64,000 nucleotides of DNA from Rhodomicrobium sp. R_RK_3 (GTDB lineage Bacteria; Pseudomonadota; Alphaproteobacteria; Rhizobiales; Rhodomicrobiaceae). The position numbers were made by a program, and so were the translations under genes. The notes under the pieces are model-generated. The model was not told the origin of the DNA. It made no database searches and saw nothing but the letters and a program-made list of their open reading frames with translations. Positions 16,207 to 25,949 of this stretch are shown piece after piece; within the stretch, counting starts at the first letter, position 1, and the number at the start of each line of letters is the position of its first letter. The stretch is from contig NZ_MWLK01000029.1 in assembly GCF_002198715.1 (NCBI RefSeq), positions 1-64,000 on the forward strand, given 5' to 3'.

Positions 16207-17382
16207 TCAGTTCCGCTGTGTCTGCCACCATTTTGAGAAGTCTTTGAACATTTTTTCGCGCTCGGTTTCGGTGCGGGGCCCGAGCGAGGTCTTGACCGCG
16301 TAGTCGCGCATGAAGGCTTCGAAGGCGACGCGCAGGTCCGTCGTGTCATTGGACGTGGCTTGAACATTTTGATCGAGCCATTCCTGGGCGGGCTTGAAGC
16401 GCTGCCAGCCGATGACCTTCGCCGCCAGATTCACGCTGGTCCATTTCGGATGCCTCGCCGGATTGCGGAATTCCGCGATATTGGAGAAGAATCGCTGGAC
16501 GAATTTCTCGAGCTTCAAATAGCGCTCGGATTTCTCCGGCCAGTTATACACCGCGAGAACGATGATCGTCGCCAGGGTCGGCACGGTCTTTCCGGCCGGA
16601 ATCAATTGCGGATATTGTTTGCTGGTCAATTCGGACGGCAAATAGATCGAGGTCAGCTTCGCATGCTGCGCATCGGTCAGCGTCGCGGTGTCGAGCGGCA
16701 ACAGGTGGAAGCCATCTTCGGGCTTCACCGTGCTGTAATCATTGTGAGGCGCACCGCTCATCCGCGCGACGGCATCGATCTCGCCGCTGCGCATTTTTTC
16801 GATCGCGGCGGCATCGTCCAGATAGACCGGCACCACTTCGACGCCCAGCACCTTGAAGATGTTTTCGGCGGCCAACGATGTGATGCTCTCCTGCTTCCAG
16901 AAGCTCACCTTCTTGCCCCGCAAATCCGCGTAGGATTTTATGCCCTGGTGCGTCAGCAGGTGAAACTCGGCGTTCATGAGGTTGCAGATGTAATTGATTC
17001 GGCTCTCTAAATTCCCGTAGAGAATCGGGTCTTGCTCTTTGTAATATTGCAGATAGGCGGCATCGGTGATGCCCATGTCGATGCCTTTCAGGAAAAGCAT
17101 GTCATGGATGTTCTGACCGCCGCCGCTGCCCAGCAGCGGCAGCACGCGCAAGCCGCCCAGGCTGCGGTCGTCCAGCACGTCCTGCATGTCCTGGGCAAAG
17201 CGGGTATAGGTACTGGATGCAGATGAGGCGATGATGGTCACGCTTGAAGCGTTCGCCTGCTCTTTCGCGGCTTGGTATTTCGACTGAGGCGTGTTGGCGT
17301 TTTGAGCGGCGGCGCCGCCGCAAATCGACAATTGGCATAGACACAGGCTAGCGCCCAATAGGGCGGCACGAACAAGACCCAT
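16207..17382 (-). CDS. TAXI-family TRAP transporter solute-binding protein
   Basis: 391 residues with a signal peptide (cleavage near GGAAAQ, residue 26). The TAXI pattern is seen: SSVTIIASSASSTYTRFAQDMQDVLDD, GLRVLPLLGSGGGQNIHDMLFLKGIDMGI, and DLRGKKVSFWKQESITSLAAENIF. The C-terminal third (from about 300) is longer than in typical TAXI proteins and Trp/Lys-rich. No TRAP membrane subunits are encoded within the window on either side, so the partner permease is elsewhere or the protein has another role such as sensing. Ligand unknown; characterised TAXI proteins bind glutamate or 2-oxoglutarate-like compounds. Confidence 0.85.
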   Translation of the reverse strand: MGLVRAALLGASLCLCQLSICGGAAAQNANTPQSKYQAAKEQANASSVTIIASSASSTYTRFAQDMQDVLDDRSLGGLRVLPLLGSGGGQNIHDMLFLKGIDMGITDAAYLQYYKEQDPILYGNLESRINYICNLMNAEFHLLTHQGIKSYADLRGKKVSFWKQESITSLAAENIFKVLGVEVVPVYLDDAAAIEKMRSGEIDAVARMSGAPHNDYSTVKPEDGFHLLPLDTATLTDAQHAKLTSIYLPSELTSKQYPQLIPAGKTVPTLATIIVLAVYNWPEKSERYLKLEKFVQRFFSNIAEFRNPARHPKWTSVNLAAKVIGWQRFKPAQEWLDQNVQATSNDTTDLRVAFEAFMRDYAVKTSLGPRTETEREKMFKDFSKWWQTQRN

Positions 17383-17723
17383 TCCCGTTGCTCCCTCACA
17401 TTTTTATTTGCCACGACCCGGCTTCCTATTGGATATTCGTGGGACGTGGAATTTCCCCCTATTATGAGTAGCTTGCGGGATAAGCATTCGTCAAGTTATT
17501 GAATGCAGTTTGCGGTCGATTCATCTGCTGAACCGTCGTCGCCCAAGATTTTGAGCAATCGAGCGAAGTTGCGGTGCGATCGTGCCGTCGGCGTTGTTGC
17601 CGTGTGCTTGAGCGATATTTCACGTTGACTGAATCAACTTTGGCCGCCACGTGGATTTTGGGCACGCCGCCAGCGTGATTGGCGAGGCAAGGCACCGCGC
17701 CACGCTGCCGCCGGCCGAGGGCA
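17383..17723. other. Intergenic region without a recognised gene
   Basis: 341 bp between the TAXI gene and the AlgX-like gene. Local base composition is more AT-rich at 17395-17530. No ribosome-site-preceded open frame, hairpin terminator or repeat stands out. Confidence 0.5.
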
Positions 17724-19346
17724 TCACTGATATGGAAGCGCGGAGGTGAAGGCCGCTGCCGGATATTCGAGCTGTTCGACGCCGCTGTCATAGCCGAACG
17801 CGATGTCATCGATGACGAAGCGGCGGATACCTATGACCGGATCGATGCGAATCTTTCGCACCACGAGATCGTCCGGCAACACGAGCTTGATGTGGTTTTC
17901 CCCCGCTGCCAGCGGGATGGGCAGGACGCGCCCCGCCTCGAACATGTCCGCCGCTATCCGCCCTTTTCGCGGGGGGAGAAAGATTTCAAGCCGAGTCGGT
18001 GCTTTGACGGTCACCGAGAGGCGCAGGCAGGGCGAACCGCTGCCCCCTTCGGGCAGGTCCAGAACGACCCATGGGTCGACGCCGCTGGAGACGAATTTGC
18101 GGCCGCTGCGGCTCAACTCATGCATCTGCTCATCGGCGAGCGCATCGGCCATGTTCTCCTTGCCGAAGATGCAGCGATTGGCGGCCTTGCGGTTGTTGGC
18201 GATGATCGCTTGTCCCAGCGCCCCGTTCACGCCGTAGGGCCCATCTCCGAAGCGGAGGGGAAGGCTGCGCTCGACCGATTCGACGATCAGCAGGCTGGGA
18301 TTGCGGAGCACGACATTGTCCAAGCCCTCCACCTTGCGCATGTGGAAGCGGTTGGTGCCCTTGAACACCGCTTCGATCAACGGCGCGACGTAGAAATAGA
18401 AGGAATCGTGGATGATGGCGGTGGTGCGCGCGTCGATGGCGGCCCGCGCCACGAAGCGCGTGTCATCGGCATTGTTGGGCAATGGGCTGAGATCGGTGCC
18501 GGCGAGCTTCAGCATGCGCCGCATGTCGCTGGGATGACGGTAGGCTTCCGGCAGGGGGACCGCTTCGGGGAGTTCCCGTGACGGGATTTCCAGTGTCGCG
18601 GCGGCGAGTTGGCGGATGGCGACGGCGCCGCCATAGAGGTTCCAATGGGTATCCGTCTGGAAGTACAGCGGCACGCCTGCCGCCTTCACCGCGTCCAGCG
18701 CGGTTTTGTGATCGATGAGGCCGGGCGCCCGTTCCGCCGCGAGCGCGCGCCACCTGGCGCTGTTCTGCGCCTTGCACTTCCAATAGATCGCCGAGCGCGG
18801 GTCAAGCTGCTCGGGGTAGAGGGCGGATTTGTCCGGCGCGACGGTGAAGAACAGCCGCATCCCGGTCGGCTTGGCGATGCCGGTCAGGAGGTCCATTTCA
18901 TTGAGCAGCGTCGTCCAGACCCGGTCCTCCAGGCACCGCCCGCCCCAGAATTCCTCCTTGTAGAAAAGCCAGCCGTCGCGGCCGGAGACGACCAGCGGCG
19001 TGTCGACATAGCCGGCCACATTATAGGCCAGCCAGCTTCGAACGCCGATCAGCGTTTCGCGGAGTTGCGAGCGCTCCAGAATTTCGGCCGCGAGGCCCTT
19101 TTGCGGGTCCGTTGCGCTCCGCGGCGCCAGGCGCGGCTTCAGCAAATCCATCATGAGCGGGTTGCCCTGGCTGGACGGGGCCACCCCGAAGGCGTAGATC
19201 GCCAGGACCGGCGCGAAGATCAGGCTTAGGAAAACCGCGCAGGTTGCCAGATGCAGCGCGCCCGGCGTGACTCGGCGGGGCAGGGCCGCCCTGCCTGCCG
19301 CCAGCAGGGCGAAAATGCGAGCGGCGGGGGCAAGGGAAGCGGACAC
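17724..19346 (-). CDS. AlgX/AlgJ-like SGNH acetyltransferase protein
   Basis: 540 residues. One N-terminal membrane helix (LHLATCAVFLSLIFAPVLAIYAFG) anchors a periplasmic domain. SGNH-type features of AlgX/AlgJ are present: DGWLFYKEE, the Asp-x-His motif QTDTHWNLYGG around residue 230, and the nucleophile block IIHDSFYFYVAPL near 315. The C-terminal 100 residues form a beta-rich domain, possibly sugar-binding. With the AlgI-like protein it would transfer acetyl groups to an exported polysaccharide. No alginate or other polymer synthase lies nearby, so the target is unknown. 69 bp after the AlgI-like gene. Confidence 0.85.
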   Translation of the reverse strand: MSASLAPAARIFALLAAGRAALPRRVTPGALHLATCAVFLSLIFAPVLAIYAFGVAPSSQGNPLMMDLLKPRLAPRSATDPQKGLAAEILERSQLRETLIGVRSWLAYNVAGYVDTPLVVSGRDGWLFYKEEFWGGRCLEDRVWTTLLNEMDLLTGIAKPTGMRLFFTVAPDKSALYPEQLDPRSAIYWKCKAQNSARWRALAAERAPGLIDHKTALDAVKAAGVPLYFQTDTHWNLYGGAVAIRQLAAATLEIPSRELPEAVPLPEAYRHPSDMRRMLKLAGTDLSPLPNNADDTRFVARAAIDARTTAIIHDSFYFYVAPLIEAVFKGTNRFHMRKVEGLDNVVLRNPSLLIVESVERSLPLRFGDGPYGVNGALGQAIIANNRKAANRCIFGKENMADALADEQMHELSRSGRKFVSSGVDPWVVLDLPEGGSGSPCLRLSVTVKAPTRLEIFLPPRKGRIAADMFEAGRVLPIPLAAGENHIKLVLPDDLVVRKIRIDPVIGIRRFVIDDIAFGYDSGVEQLEYPAAAFTSALPYQ

Positions 19347-19415
19347 TGCAAAATCCTCAGCTTTCTTGAATGTGAATGGTTCGGCCTGGGGGAAGATCTC
19401 GGCGGGCGAAGGGGG

Positions 19416-20834
19416 TTAAAACCTCCAATACAGAAACGGGCTGTAGGATTGGGAGAATGCGATCGTCGCCGCGACCGTGAAGCAGGCCGACATATAGGCC
19501 ATGCGCGTCGCCGCCATCAGCGGGCGGTCGGTCGACCGGAACAGCCAGGCGGCATGCGAGGGCGCGCGCGGCATGACGAAGATCGCCATGGCCCCGAGAA
19601 AAATCACCAGAACCTGCGGTGACATCGCGGCCCGGACGGCGGGGAGGACATCGAAGCTGTTGGCGGCGAAGGGAGAGGCCATGGCGGCGAGAAAGGCGCC
19701 GGCCTGCCCAAGATCGGCGGCGCGGAACAGGATCCAGCCCACCAGGACCACCGGCAGCGCGTAGACATAGCGCAGCCAGCCTTGCGGCATCGCCTTTGCC
19801 TTCTCGCCGAGCGCGAGCCGTTCGAGAATGAGGAACAGCCCGTGATAGAGGCCCCAGAGCAGGAAGGTCCAGGCCGCGCCGTGCCAGAGGCCCGTCAGCA
19901 GGAACACGATCAGCAGATTGCAATAGGTGAGGACCGGGCCGCGCCGGTTGCCGCCCAGCGGCTTGTAGACATAGTCGCGAAACCAGCTCGACAGCGAGAT
20001 GTGCCAGCGCCGCCAGAATTCGGTGATGGTGGCGCTGGAGTATGGTCGCGCGAAATTCTCCGGGAAGCGCACGCCGAGCATCATGGCGAGGCCGATCGCC
20101 ATGTCGGAATAGCCCGAGAAGTCGAAATAGATCTGGAGGGCGAACGCCACCGAACCAACCACCGCCGTCAGGCAGTTGAGCTCGGCGTTGGGGACCGAGA
20201 AGGCGGCGTCCGCGAGCCCCGCGACGCCGTCCGCGATCAGCAGCTTCTTGATCAGGCCGTGGGAGAAGCGCGCCGCGCCGGCGCTGAAAAGGTCGAGTGA
20301 CCGTTGCGGGGACAGCAGGTCCGCCGCGACGTCCGTGTACCGGACGATCGGCCCGGCGATCAGTTGCGGAAAGAAGCTCTTATAGGCGCCGTAGCGCACG
20401 AAATCATGCTCCGCCGGAACCGAGCCCCGGTAGACGTCGATCAGATAGGAAATGCCCTGGAAGCAGAAAAAGGAGATGCCGAGCGGCAGGACCAGATCGT
20501 GGAACCAGCCGCCGAGGCCGCCGGCCACCGGGACGCCGAGCTGCGTCAGCAGAAAACCGATATATTTGTAGAAGACCAAGAGGCCGACATTGCCGGCAAT
20601 CAGAAGGGTGAGCTTGGCCCGCGATGGCTCTCGCTCGAGGCTGAGCGCGCCCGCATAGTTGAAACCGATGCTGAGCAGCAAGACCAGGACATGGTAGCCG
20701 GACGACCAGAAATAGAAGAACAGGCTGCTGGCAAAGAGAAATCCGAGAAAATGGCGCGTCCCGGCAAGCGGCAATCCCAACAGCAGAACGACGGGCAAAA
20801 AGACAAACAGAAACGATTGGTCCGAAAACGGCAT
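19416..20834 (-). CDS. MBOAT-family O-acetyltransferase, AlgI-like
   Basis: 472 residues from ATG 20834. Polytopic membrane protein with the MBOAT/AlgI signatures: LPLGISFFCFQGISYLIDVYRG around residue 115, FWRRWHISLSSWFRDYVYKPLGG near 285, and the catalytic His in LTGLWHGAAWTFLLWGLYHG near 325. AlgI-type proteins carry acyl groups across the inner membrane and hand them to an SGNH partner, here the AlgX-like product of the next gene. The pair makes a complete acetyl-transfer module, without the polymerase. Confidence 0.93.
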   Translation of the reverse strand: MPFSDQSFLFVFLPVVLLLGLPLAGTRHFLGFLFASSLFFYFWSSGYHVLVLLLSIGFNYAGALSLEREPSRAKLTLLIAGNVGLLVFYKYIGFLLTQLGVPVAGGLGGWFHDLVLPLGISFFCFQGISYLIDVYRGSVPAEHDFVRYGAYKSFFPQLIAGPIVRYTDVAADLLSPQRSLDLFSAGAARFSHGLIKKLLIADGVAGLADAAFSVPNAELNCLTAVVGSVAFALQIYFDFSGYSDMAIGLAMMLGVRFPENFARPYSSATITEFWRRWHISLSSWFRDYVYKPLGGNRRGPVLTYCNLLIVFLLTGLWHGAAWTFLLWGLYHGLFLILERLALGEKAKAMPQGWLRYVYALPVVLVGWILFRAADLGQAGAFLAAMASPFAANSFDVLPAVRAAMSPQVLVIFLGAMAIFVMPRAPSHAAWLFRSTDRPLMAATRMAYMSACFTVAATIAFSQSYSPFLYWRF

Positions 20835-21075
20835 GGTCGGCGCGTCCGTCCGTGAGGAAGTCGAAGCGGGCTCGAGAGGGCGCGTTCCCAAGAAAAACGG
20901 GAACAGTGAATCTGAAACAAGCGGATTTTAACGAAGCAACTGATGAAGAACCGAAATGGCTGCGCCACCTTAAGTTGCGCAGCCATTGTGTTCAGTCAAG
21001 CTGGTATCGCGGTCCGTTCACAGATATTCTGCATGCGATAAAAGCGGAGCGGCGGCCCAACGGCCAAATTGCCGA

Positions 21076-23988
21076 TCAGCGAGGATGCAGCTCAGGACGC
21101 CGCGCCGCGCCATGGCGGATATCGTCCAGCAGCAGGCGGGCGGTCCGCAGGTCGAGCGTGCCGAAACCCTCCTCAAACTGGTCATAGACCGACGAGAGCG
21201 CCATGAACGCCTCCTCGGTCCTGCCGGCTCTGTGCCAGAGGCCGGCAAGGCTGGTGGCGGCGCGCAGCTCCCAGGATAAGGCGCGTTGCTGGCGCGCCGC
21301 CTCGCGTGCTTGCAGAAAATGCGACTCGGCGGCGGCGAGCGCCGCGGGCGTCGCCAGCAAGCGGTACACCTTGCCTTTGATGCGCAGCAATTCCGGCAGG
21401 ACCCAGAGTTCTTCGGTGCGTTCGGCCCAGTTCAGGGCTTCGTCGATGGCGGCACGCGCCTCGGTGGTCTGACCGTTCGCCGCCAGACCATAGGCCAGCA
21501 CGCCGAGAAAGGCCGGGTAGCGCAGGCCGTATTTGGCGTCCCGGATTTCGTCGATCGCGATTCGCAGATGCGGCAGGCCGGAGAAATCGCCGCGCTTGAT
21601 ATCCAGCAGGCCGCGAAGGCACACGCCCACCTGTCTGCTCACCGGCAAAGCGTGTTTCGCCAATTGCTCCGAGAGCATCGTCAGCGCGCGCTCCGCCCGG
21701 GGCAAGTCGCCGACATAGAGCGCGATCGGGCAAGCCGCGTGGACCAGCACGCTGCAAAGGCTGAGCACATGATCCGAGGCGAGGGCAGCCTCCAGGGAGC
21801 GATCCGCCGCGCGCAGGGCCTGATCCGGAAAGCCCTGCAGCCAGAGGATGTTGGCCATCGTGCTCTGGGTCACCGCGCGCTGATCGAGCTGGAAGCGGGT
21901 GATCTGCGGGCGCTGCGCCGGTGCGGCGCTGCGGCTCAGCATCGCATCGAGGCGGAGGCGCGCATTGGGCTGGTCGCCCAGATAATGCAGCGCAGTGGCG
22001 ATCAGCCGGCCGGCACTGAGCAGGGCGGCGCGGTCGTCGTTCTCCTCGGCGATGCCATGGAAGCGCTCGGCCAGAGTAAGCGCCGCCCGGTAGTCGCCGA
22101 TATAGATGCGGTAGATGGTCAGGCCGCAAAGCACGCGGAGCTGATATTCGACATCGCCGATGTCCTCGGCCATCCGGAGGGCGGCGGTCCAGGCGGCGTC
22201 GGTCTCGGGCAGCGGACCGTGCGCATAGAGCAGCGCCGCGCCAAGGGCGGCGTAAAGCTTCATCCTGTCGCGGTCGCCGGAGGGCTTGGCCACGGCCTCG
22301 CTCGCAAGCGCCCGCTCGACGCAGATCCGGCATTCGTCGAGCAGCGATAAATGCATCCATAAGGGGATCGCCGCGACCGTCAGCGCGACGCCGATGGCGG
22401 GGTCGCCGCCTTCGGAAAACGCCCAGCTCAGCGCATTGCGGACATCGTCGATCCGGCGGCCGTAATCCGCCAGCCAGTCCGCCGCGGGACGCGCCTCCCA
22501 ATCGGCGGCGGCCCGCGCGAACAGATCGCGGTGGTGCTCGGCATGGCGGCGCATCGAGGCGTCGAGCTCGCCGTCCTCGGCAAGCTTTTGCAGGGCATAG
22601 GCGCGCGTGGTGCCGAGCAGCCGGTATTGCACCACCGCGTCGCTGATATCGGCGGAGATCAGCGATTTGGCGACCAGATTGGCCACGCAGTCGATGACCT
22701 CGGGAACGGAAAGTTCGGCCCCGGCGGCGACGGCGCCCGCCGATTGCAGCGAAAACGCGCCCGCGAAGACGGACAGCCGGCGCAGGGTCGTGCGCTCGTC
22801 CGCCGAGAGCAGGTCGTAGCTCCAGTCGAGCGCGGCGGCGAGGCTGCGATGGCGCGGGCAGAGCGCGCCGCGGCGATGCTGGCTCAGCAGGCGGAAGCGG
22901 TCGTCCAGCAACGCCGAGAGCTCGCGCACCCCGAAGGCGTCGATGCGGGTGGCGGCCAGTTCGATGGCAAGGGCGATGCCCTCGAGCTTGCGGCAGATAT
23001 CGGCGACGGCGGGCGCGTCGGCGTCGCCGAATTCGAAGCCGTCGAGGCACTCCGCGGCGCGTGCGACGAAAAGCTGGACCGCGGGATAGGTGAGGGCTTC
23101 GGCGGCGGTCAGCCCGGATGACAGCGGAGGGCTTTCCAGCGGCGACAGCCGGTGCACGCGCTCGCCCTTGGCCCGCAGCGGCTCGCGGCTGGTGGCGAGC
23201 ACATGCACGCCGGGCGCGCCGCTGATGATCTGCTCGGCAGTCGATGCCGCGGCCTCGATGACATGCTCGCAGCTATTCAGCACGAGCAGCATCTGCTTGT
23301 CACGGAGATAGGCCGTCAGGGCGGTGGCGGCATTGTCGGATGGGATGGTCAGGCCGAGCGCCGAGGCGAGCGCGCTGGCGACGAATTGCGGATCGCGCAG
23401 CGGAGCGAAATCGACGAGCCAGACGCCATGCGCGTAGGCGCCGATGGAGGCTTCGGCGACGGCGTGCGCCACCGTCGTCTTGCCGATGCCGCTGGCGCCG
23501 ACAATGGTGACGAACTGGCCCTGCGGCAATTGCTTGCGCAGAGCATCGATCGTCTGGGCGCGGCCGATGGCGCGCGTCCAGGACGCCGGCAGATTATGGC
23601 TGTGCTCGGCGCTGCGTGGCTTGGGGGTGGGGACGCCCGGTCCTGAATATTCCACGTGGGCGACGAAGCGGTAGCCTCGCCCGGGCACGGTGGCGACATA
23701 GCGGCGGCCCGGCTTGCTCTCGCCGAGGGCGCGCCGCAGCGCGGCGACATTGACCTTGAGATTGCTGTCTTCGACGACCGTGTCCGGCCAGACGCGGGCC
23801 ATCAGCTCGTCCTTGGTGACCAGCGTGCCCGGGCGCTCGACCAGACCGGCGAGAATCTCCAACGCGCGGCTGCCGACCCGGACGGGCGCCTCCCCGTCCA
23901 GCAAAAGCTGTTGTGCCGGAATGAAACGGAAAGGGCCGAACGAGAATACACGCTCAGCCAAGCCAGTCGACCAGACGGCCACGCCCAT
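21076..23988 (-). CDS. Large regulator: OmpR-type winged helix plus NB-ARC/AAA ATPase and TPR-like repeats
   Basis: 970 residues. Residues 12-110 form an OmpR/PhoB winged helix (FGPFRFIPAQQLLLDG, RALEILAGLVERPGTLVTKDELMARVWP, RYVATVPGRGYRFVAHV). The ATPase has Walker A GASGIGKTT near residue 163, Walker B-like MLLVLNSCEHV, and ATSREPLRAKGE. From about 500 onward a long helical repeat region resembles TPRs. Such one-component STAND regulators switch by nucleotide exchange after the repeats bind a signal. There is no receiver domain or kinase. Neighbouring targets cannot be read from the sequence; the cytochrome P460/ohr group lies upstream on the same strand. Confidence 0.88.
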   Translation of the reverse strand: MGVAVWSTGLAERVFSFGPFRFIPAQQLLLDGEAPVRVGSRALEILAGLVERPGTLVTKDELMARVWPDTVVEDSNLKVNVAALRRALGESKPGRRYVATVPGRGYRFVAHVEYSGPGVPTPKPRSAEHSHNLPASWTRAIGRAQTIDALRKQLPQGQFVTIVGASGIGKTTVAHAVAEASIGAYAHGVWLVDFAPLRDPQFVASALASALGLTIPSDNAATALTAYLRDKQMLLVLNSCEHVIEAAASTAEQIISGAPGVHVLATSREPLRAKGERVHRLSPLESPPLSSGLTAAEALTYPAVQLFVARAAECLDGFEFGDADAPAVADICRKLEGIALAIELAATRIDAFGVRELSALLDDRFRLLSQHRRGALCPRHRSLAAALDWSYDLLSADERTTLRRLSVFAGAFSLQSAGAVAAGAELSVPEVIDCVANLVAKSLISADISDAVVQYRLLGTTRAYALQKLAEDGELDASMRRHAEHHRDLFARAAADWEARPAADWLADYGRRIDDVRNALSWAFSEGGDPAIGVALTVAAIPLWMHLSLLDECRICVERALASEAVAKPSGDRDRMKLYAALGAALLYAHGPLPETDAAWTAALRMAEDIGDVEYQLRVLCGLTIYRIYIGDYRAALTLAERFHGIAEENDDRAALLSAGRLIATALHYLGDQPNARLRLDAMLSRSAAPAQRPQITRFQLDQRAVTQSTMANILWLQGFPDQALRAADRSLEAALASDHVLSLCSVLVHAACPIALYVGDLPRAERALTMLSEQLAKHALPVSRQVGVCLRGLLDIKRGDFSGLPHLRIAIDEIRDAKYGLRYPAFLGVLAYGLAANGQTTEARAAIDEALNWAERTEELWVLPELLRIKGKVYRLLATPAALAAAESHFLQAREAARQQRALSWELRAATSLAGLWHRAGRTEEAFMALSSVYDQFEEGFGTLDLRTARLLLDDIRHGAARRPELHPR

Positions 23989-24322
23989 ATTTACCTCTCG
24001 TTTAACTTCTTCGAAAAGTAAGCGTTCATCGATTCTATTAAAGTTGTGTCAAAAGAAAATGCCTCTAACTGATTGTTTATGCCGAATAATACTATGGAAG
24101 CGATTTGGTTTTGTCCAGCCCCGGCGTCTCTCGCGAGGGAACAGGCATGGTGATCGCCGATGTGGCGGAGCGGCGCCGGTCGGAGCGGCGTCGGCCGGAA
24201 ACGGCTTGGTGGCTTAGTGTTTTGGGGAAGGTTGGTTGCGGGCGCATGGCGCCGCGACGCCGGCTCGAGGCTTCGGAGAGCGAAGCCCAGGTTGGGGCAA
24301 GCGGAGCCGGCGGCTTTCCGCG
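23989..24322. other. Intergenic region, composition-biased
   Basis: 334 bp between the large regulator and the cytochrome P460 gene. 23995-24120 is AT-rich and may hold the regulator promoter. 24150-24330 has imperfect repeats of GGAGCGGCG and related GC-rich words. No gene is seen. Confidence 0.5.
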
Positions 24323-24832
24323 TCAGCGGGCCAAGCGCGTGAATACGAAATCGTGGTCTTTCACCAGAGACTGATGGCAGGCCCAGCAGGTCTGGTGCTG
24401 CGCCTCATCGACGGGCTTGCCATCGATGAAGCGGCCGAAACCCCAGCCGCCGCTATCGGGATATTTCCGGGCGTCCTTGACCATGACCTGAACCGTCGTC
24501 GCGGCGCCGGGGACCGAGGCTGCCTCGAACTCCGGAGAGGGCACGTGCTTCCAGGCCAGCTTGACGAGAATGGTGCCGTCCGGGAAGGGCAGGGTGCCCT
24601 CGCGATAGGCTTTGAGCGCGATGGGGTTGCCCAGGATGCCGCGCAATTCGTTCAGCGGCTCGGCTTCCTGCGCGACGCCGACCAGCTCCCATTGCCGGTA
24701 GCCTTCCGGGATGGTCACGCCGTAGACCGGCGAGGCTTCGCCCGCCGCGCCGGGGGCGCCAAGTGACATGGCGGCAAAGCCGGACGCCGCCGCCATGGCC
24801 GCCGCGAACATTCCGAGATGGGTCAATTTCAT
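24323..24832 (-). CDS. Cytochrome P460-family c-type cytochrome
   Basis: 169 residues from ATG 24832. A signal peptide (about residues 1-26) is followed by YGVTIPEGYRQWELVGVAQE, a beta-rich core, and a C-terminal haem c motif CWACHQSLVKDHDFVFTR near residue 153. Cytochrome P460 and cytochrome c'-beta proteins act in the periplasm on hydroxylamine or bind NO. Which activity applies here is not decidable without the Lys-haem crosslink site. Last gene of a run with two exported hydrolases and ohr, 64 bp after the epoxide-hydrolase-like gene. Confidence 0.88.
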   Translation of the reverse strand: MKLTHLGMFAAAMAAASGFAAMSLGAPGAAGEASPVYGVTIPEGYRQWELVGVAQEAEPLNELRGILGNPIALKAYREGTLPFPDGTILVKLAWKHVPSPEFEAASVPGAATTVQVMVKDARKYPDSGGWGFGRFIDGKPVDEAQHQTCWACHQSLVKDHDFVFTRLAR

Positions 24833-24896
24833 GAGCGTGTTCCTGTAGCGCCAGTCGTAACGGGCGGCCGGGGTCGTTCCGGCCGCCCCGGCGCGA

Positions 24897-25949
24897 TCAA
24901 TAGCCGTCGACCTCGACGACCGCTTCGGCGAAGGCTTGCGGCGCTTCCTGCGGCAGATTGTGGCCGATGCCGCCATCCAGCGTGCGGTGCGAATATTTGC
25001 CGGAGAATTTCGCGCGGTAGGCTGCGGGCTCCGGGTGCGGCGCCCCGTTGGCGTCGCCTTCGAGCGTGATGGCGGGCACGGTGATGACCGGGGCCTTGGC
25101 GAGCCGCGCTTCCAGCGCGTCATATTTCGCCTCGCCCTCGGCGAGGCCGAGCCGCCAGCGGTAATTGTGGATGACGATCTCGACTTGATCCGGGTTGACG
25201 AGCGACGCGGCGCTGCGGTCGAACGTGGCGTCGTCGAACGCCCATTTCGGCGACGCGAGCTGCCAGATCAGCTTGGCGAAATCGTGCCGGTTCTTGTCGT
25301 AGCCGAGCCGGCCGCGTTCGGTGGCGAAATAGAATTGATACCACCATTGCAGCTCGGCCTTGGGCGGCAGCGGCATCTTGCCCGCCTCCTGATTGCCGAT
25401 CAGGTAGCCGCTCACCGAAACCAGCCCCTTGCAGCGTTCGGGCCAGAGCGCCGCGATGATGCAGGCCGTGCGCGCGCCCCAGTCGAAACCGGCGATCAGC
25501 GGCTTCTCGATCTTCAGCGCATCCATCAGCGCGACGATATCGACGGCGACCACCGATTGCTGGCCGTTCCTCGGCGTGTCGGCTGCGAGGAAGCGGGTCG
25601 TGCCGTAGCCGCGCAGATGGGGGACGATCACCCGGTAGCCCGCCGACGCCAGGGCAGGCGCGACATCGGCGAAGGCATGAATGTCATAGGGCCAGCCGTG
25701 TAGCAGAATGACCGGAGGGCCGCCGGCGGGACCGGCTTCCGCATAGCCGATATTGAGCACGCCGGCGTCGATCTGCTTCAGCGGCCCGAAACTGGTATGA
25801 GCGCCCGGCTCGATCGCGGGCAGGGCGGCGGGTTTTGGCGTGCCGCCTTGCGCATTGGCGGCGCCGATCAAGCCGAGCTGGGCGGCTGCGATGGTCAGGG
25901 CCGTATTGCCGAAAAACCGGCGGCGGCTGAGGTCGGTAAGGTCGGACAT
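24897..25949 (-). CDS. Tat-exported alpha/beta hydrolase, epoxide hydrolase/dehalogenase type
   Basis: 350 residues from ATG 25949 (AAGGA upstream; a start 15 bases earlier is possible). A twin-arginine signal (SRRRFFGNTALTIAAAQLGL) ends near residue 34. Hydrolase motifs: oxyanion HGWPYD, nucleophile elbow GFDWGARTA with Asp as nucleophile, and a C-terminal His in DGGIGHNLPQEAP. The Asp nucleophile and HGWP point to epoxide hydrolase or haloalkane dehalogenase chemistry in the periplasm. The substrate is unknown. In line with cytochrome P460 downstream and ohr upstream. Confidence 0.88.
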   Translation of the reverse strand: MSDLTDLSRRRFFGNTALTIAAAQLGLIGAANAQGGTPKPAALPAIEPGAHTSFGPLKQIDAGVLNIGYAEAGPAGGPPVILLHGWPYDIHAFADVAPALASAGYRVIVPHLRGYGTTRFLAADTPRNGQQSVVAVDIVALMDALKIEKPLIAGFDWGARTACIIAALWPERCKGLVSVSGYLIGNQEAGKMPLPPKAELQWWYQFYFATERGRLGYDKNRHDFAKLIWQLASPKWAFDDATFDRSAASLVNPDQVEIVIHNYRWRLGLAEGEAKYDALEARLAKAPVITVPAITLEGDANGAPHPEPAAYRAKFSGKYSHRTLDGGIGHNLPQEAPQAFAEAVVEVDGY

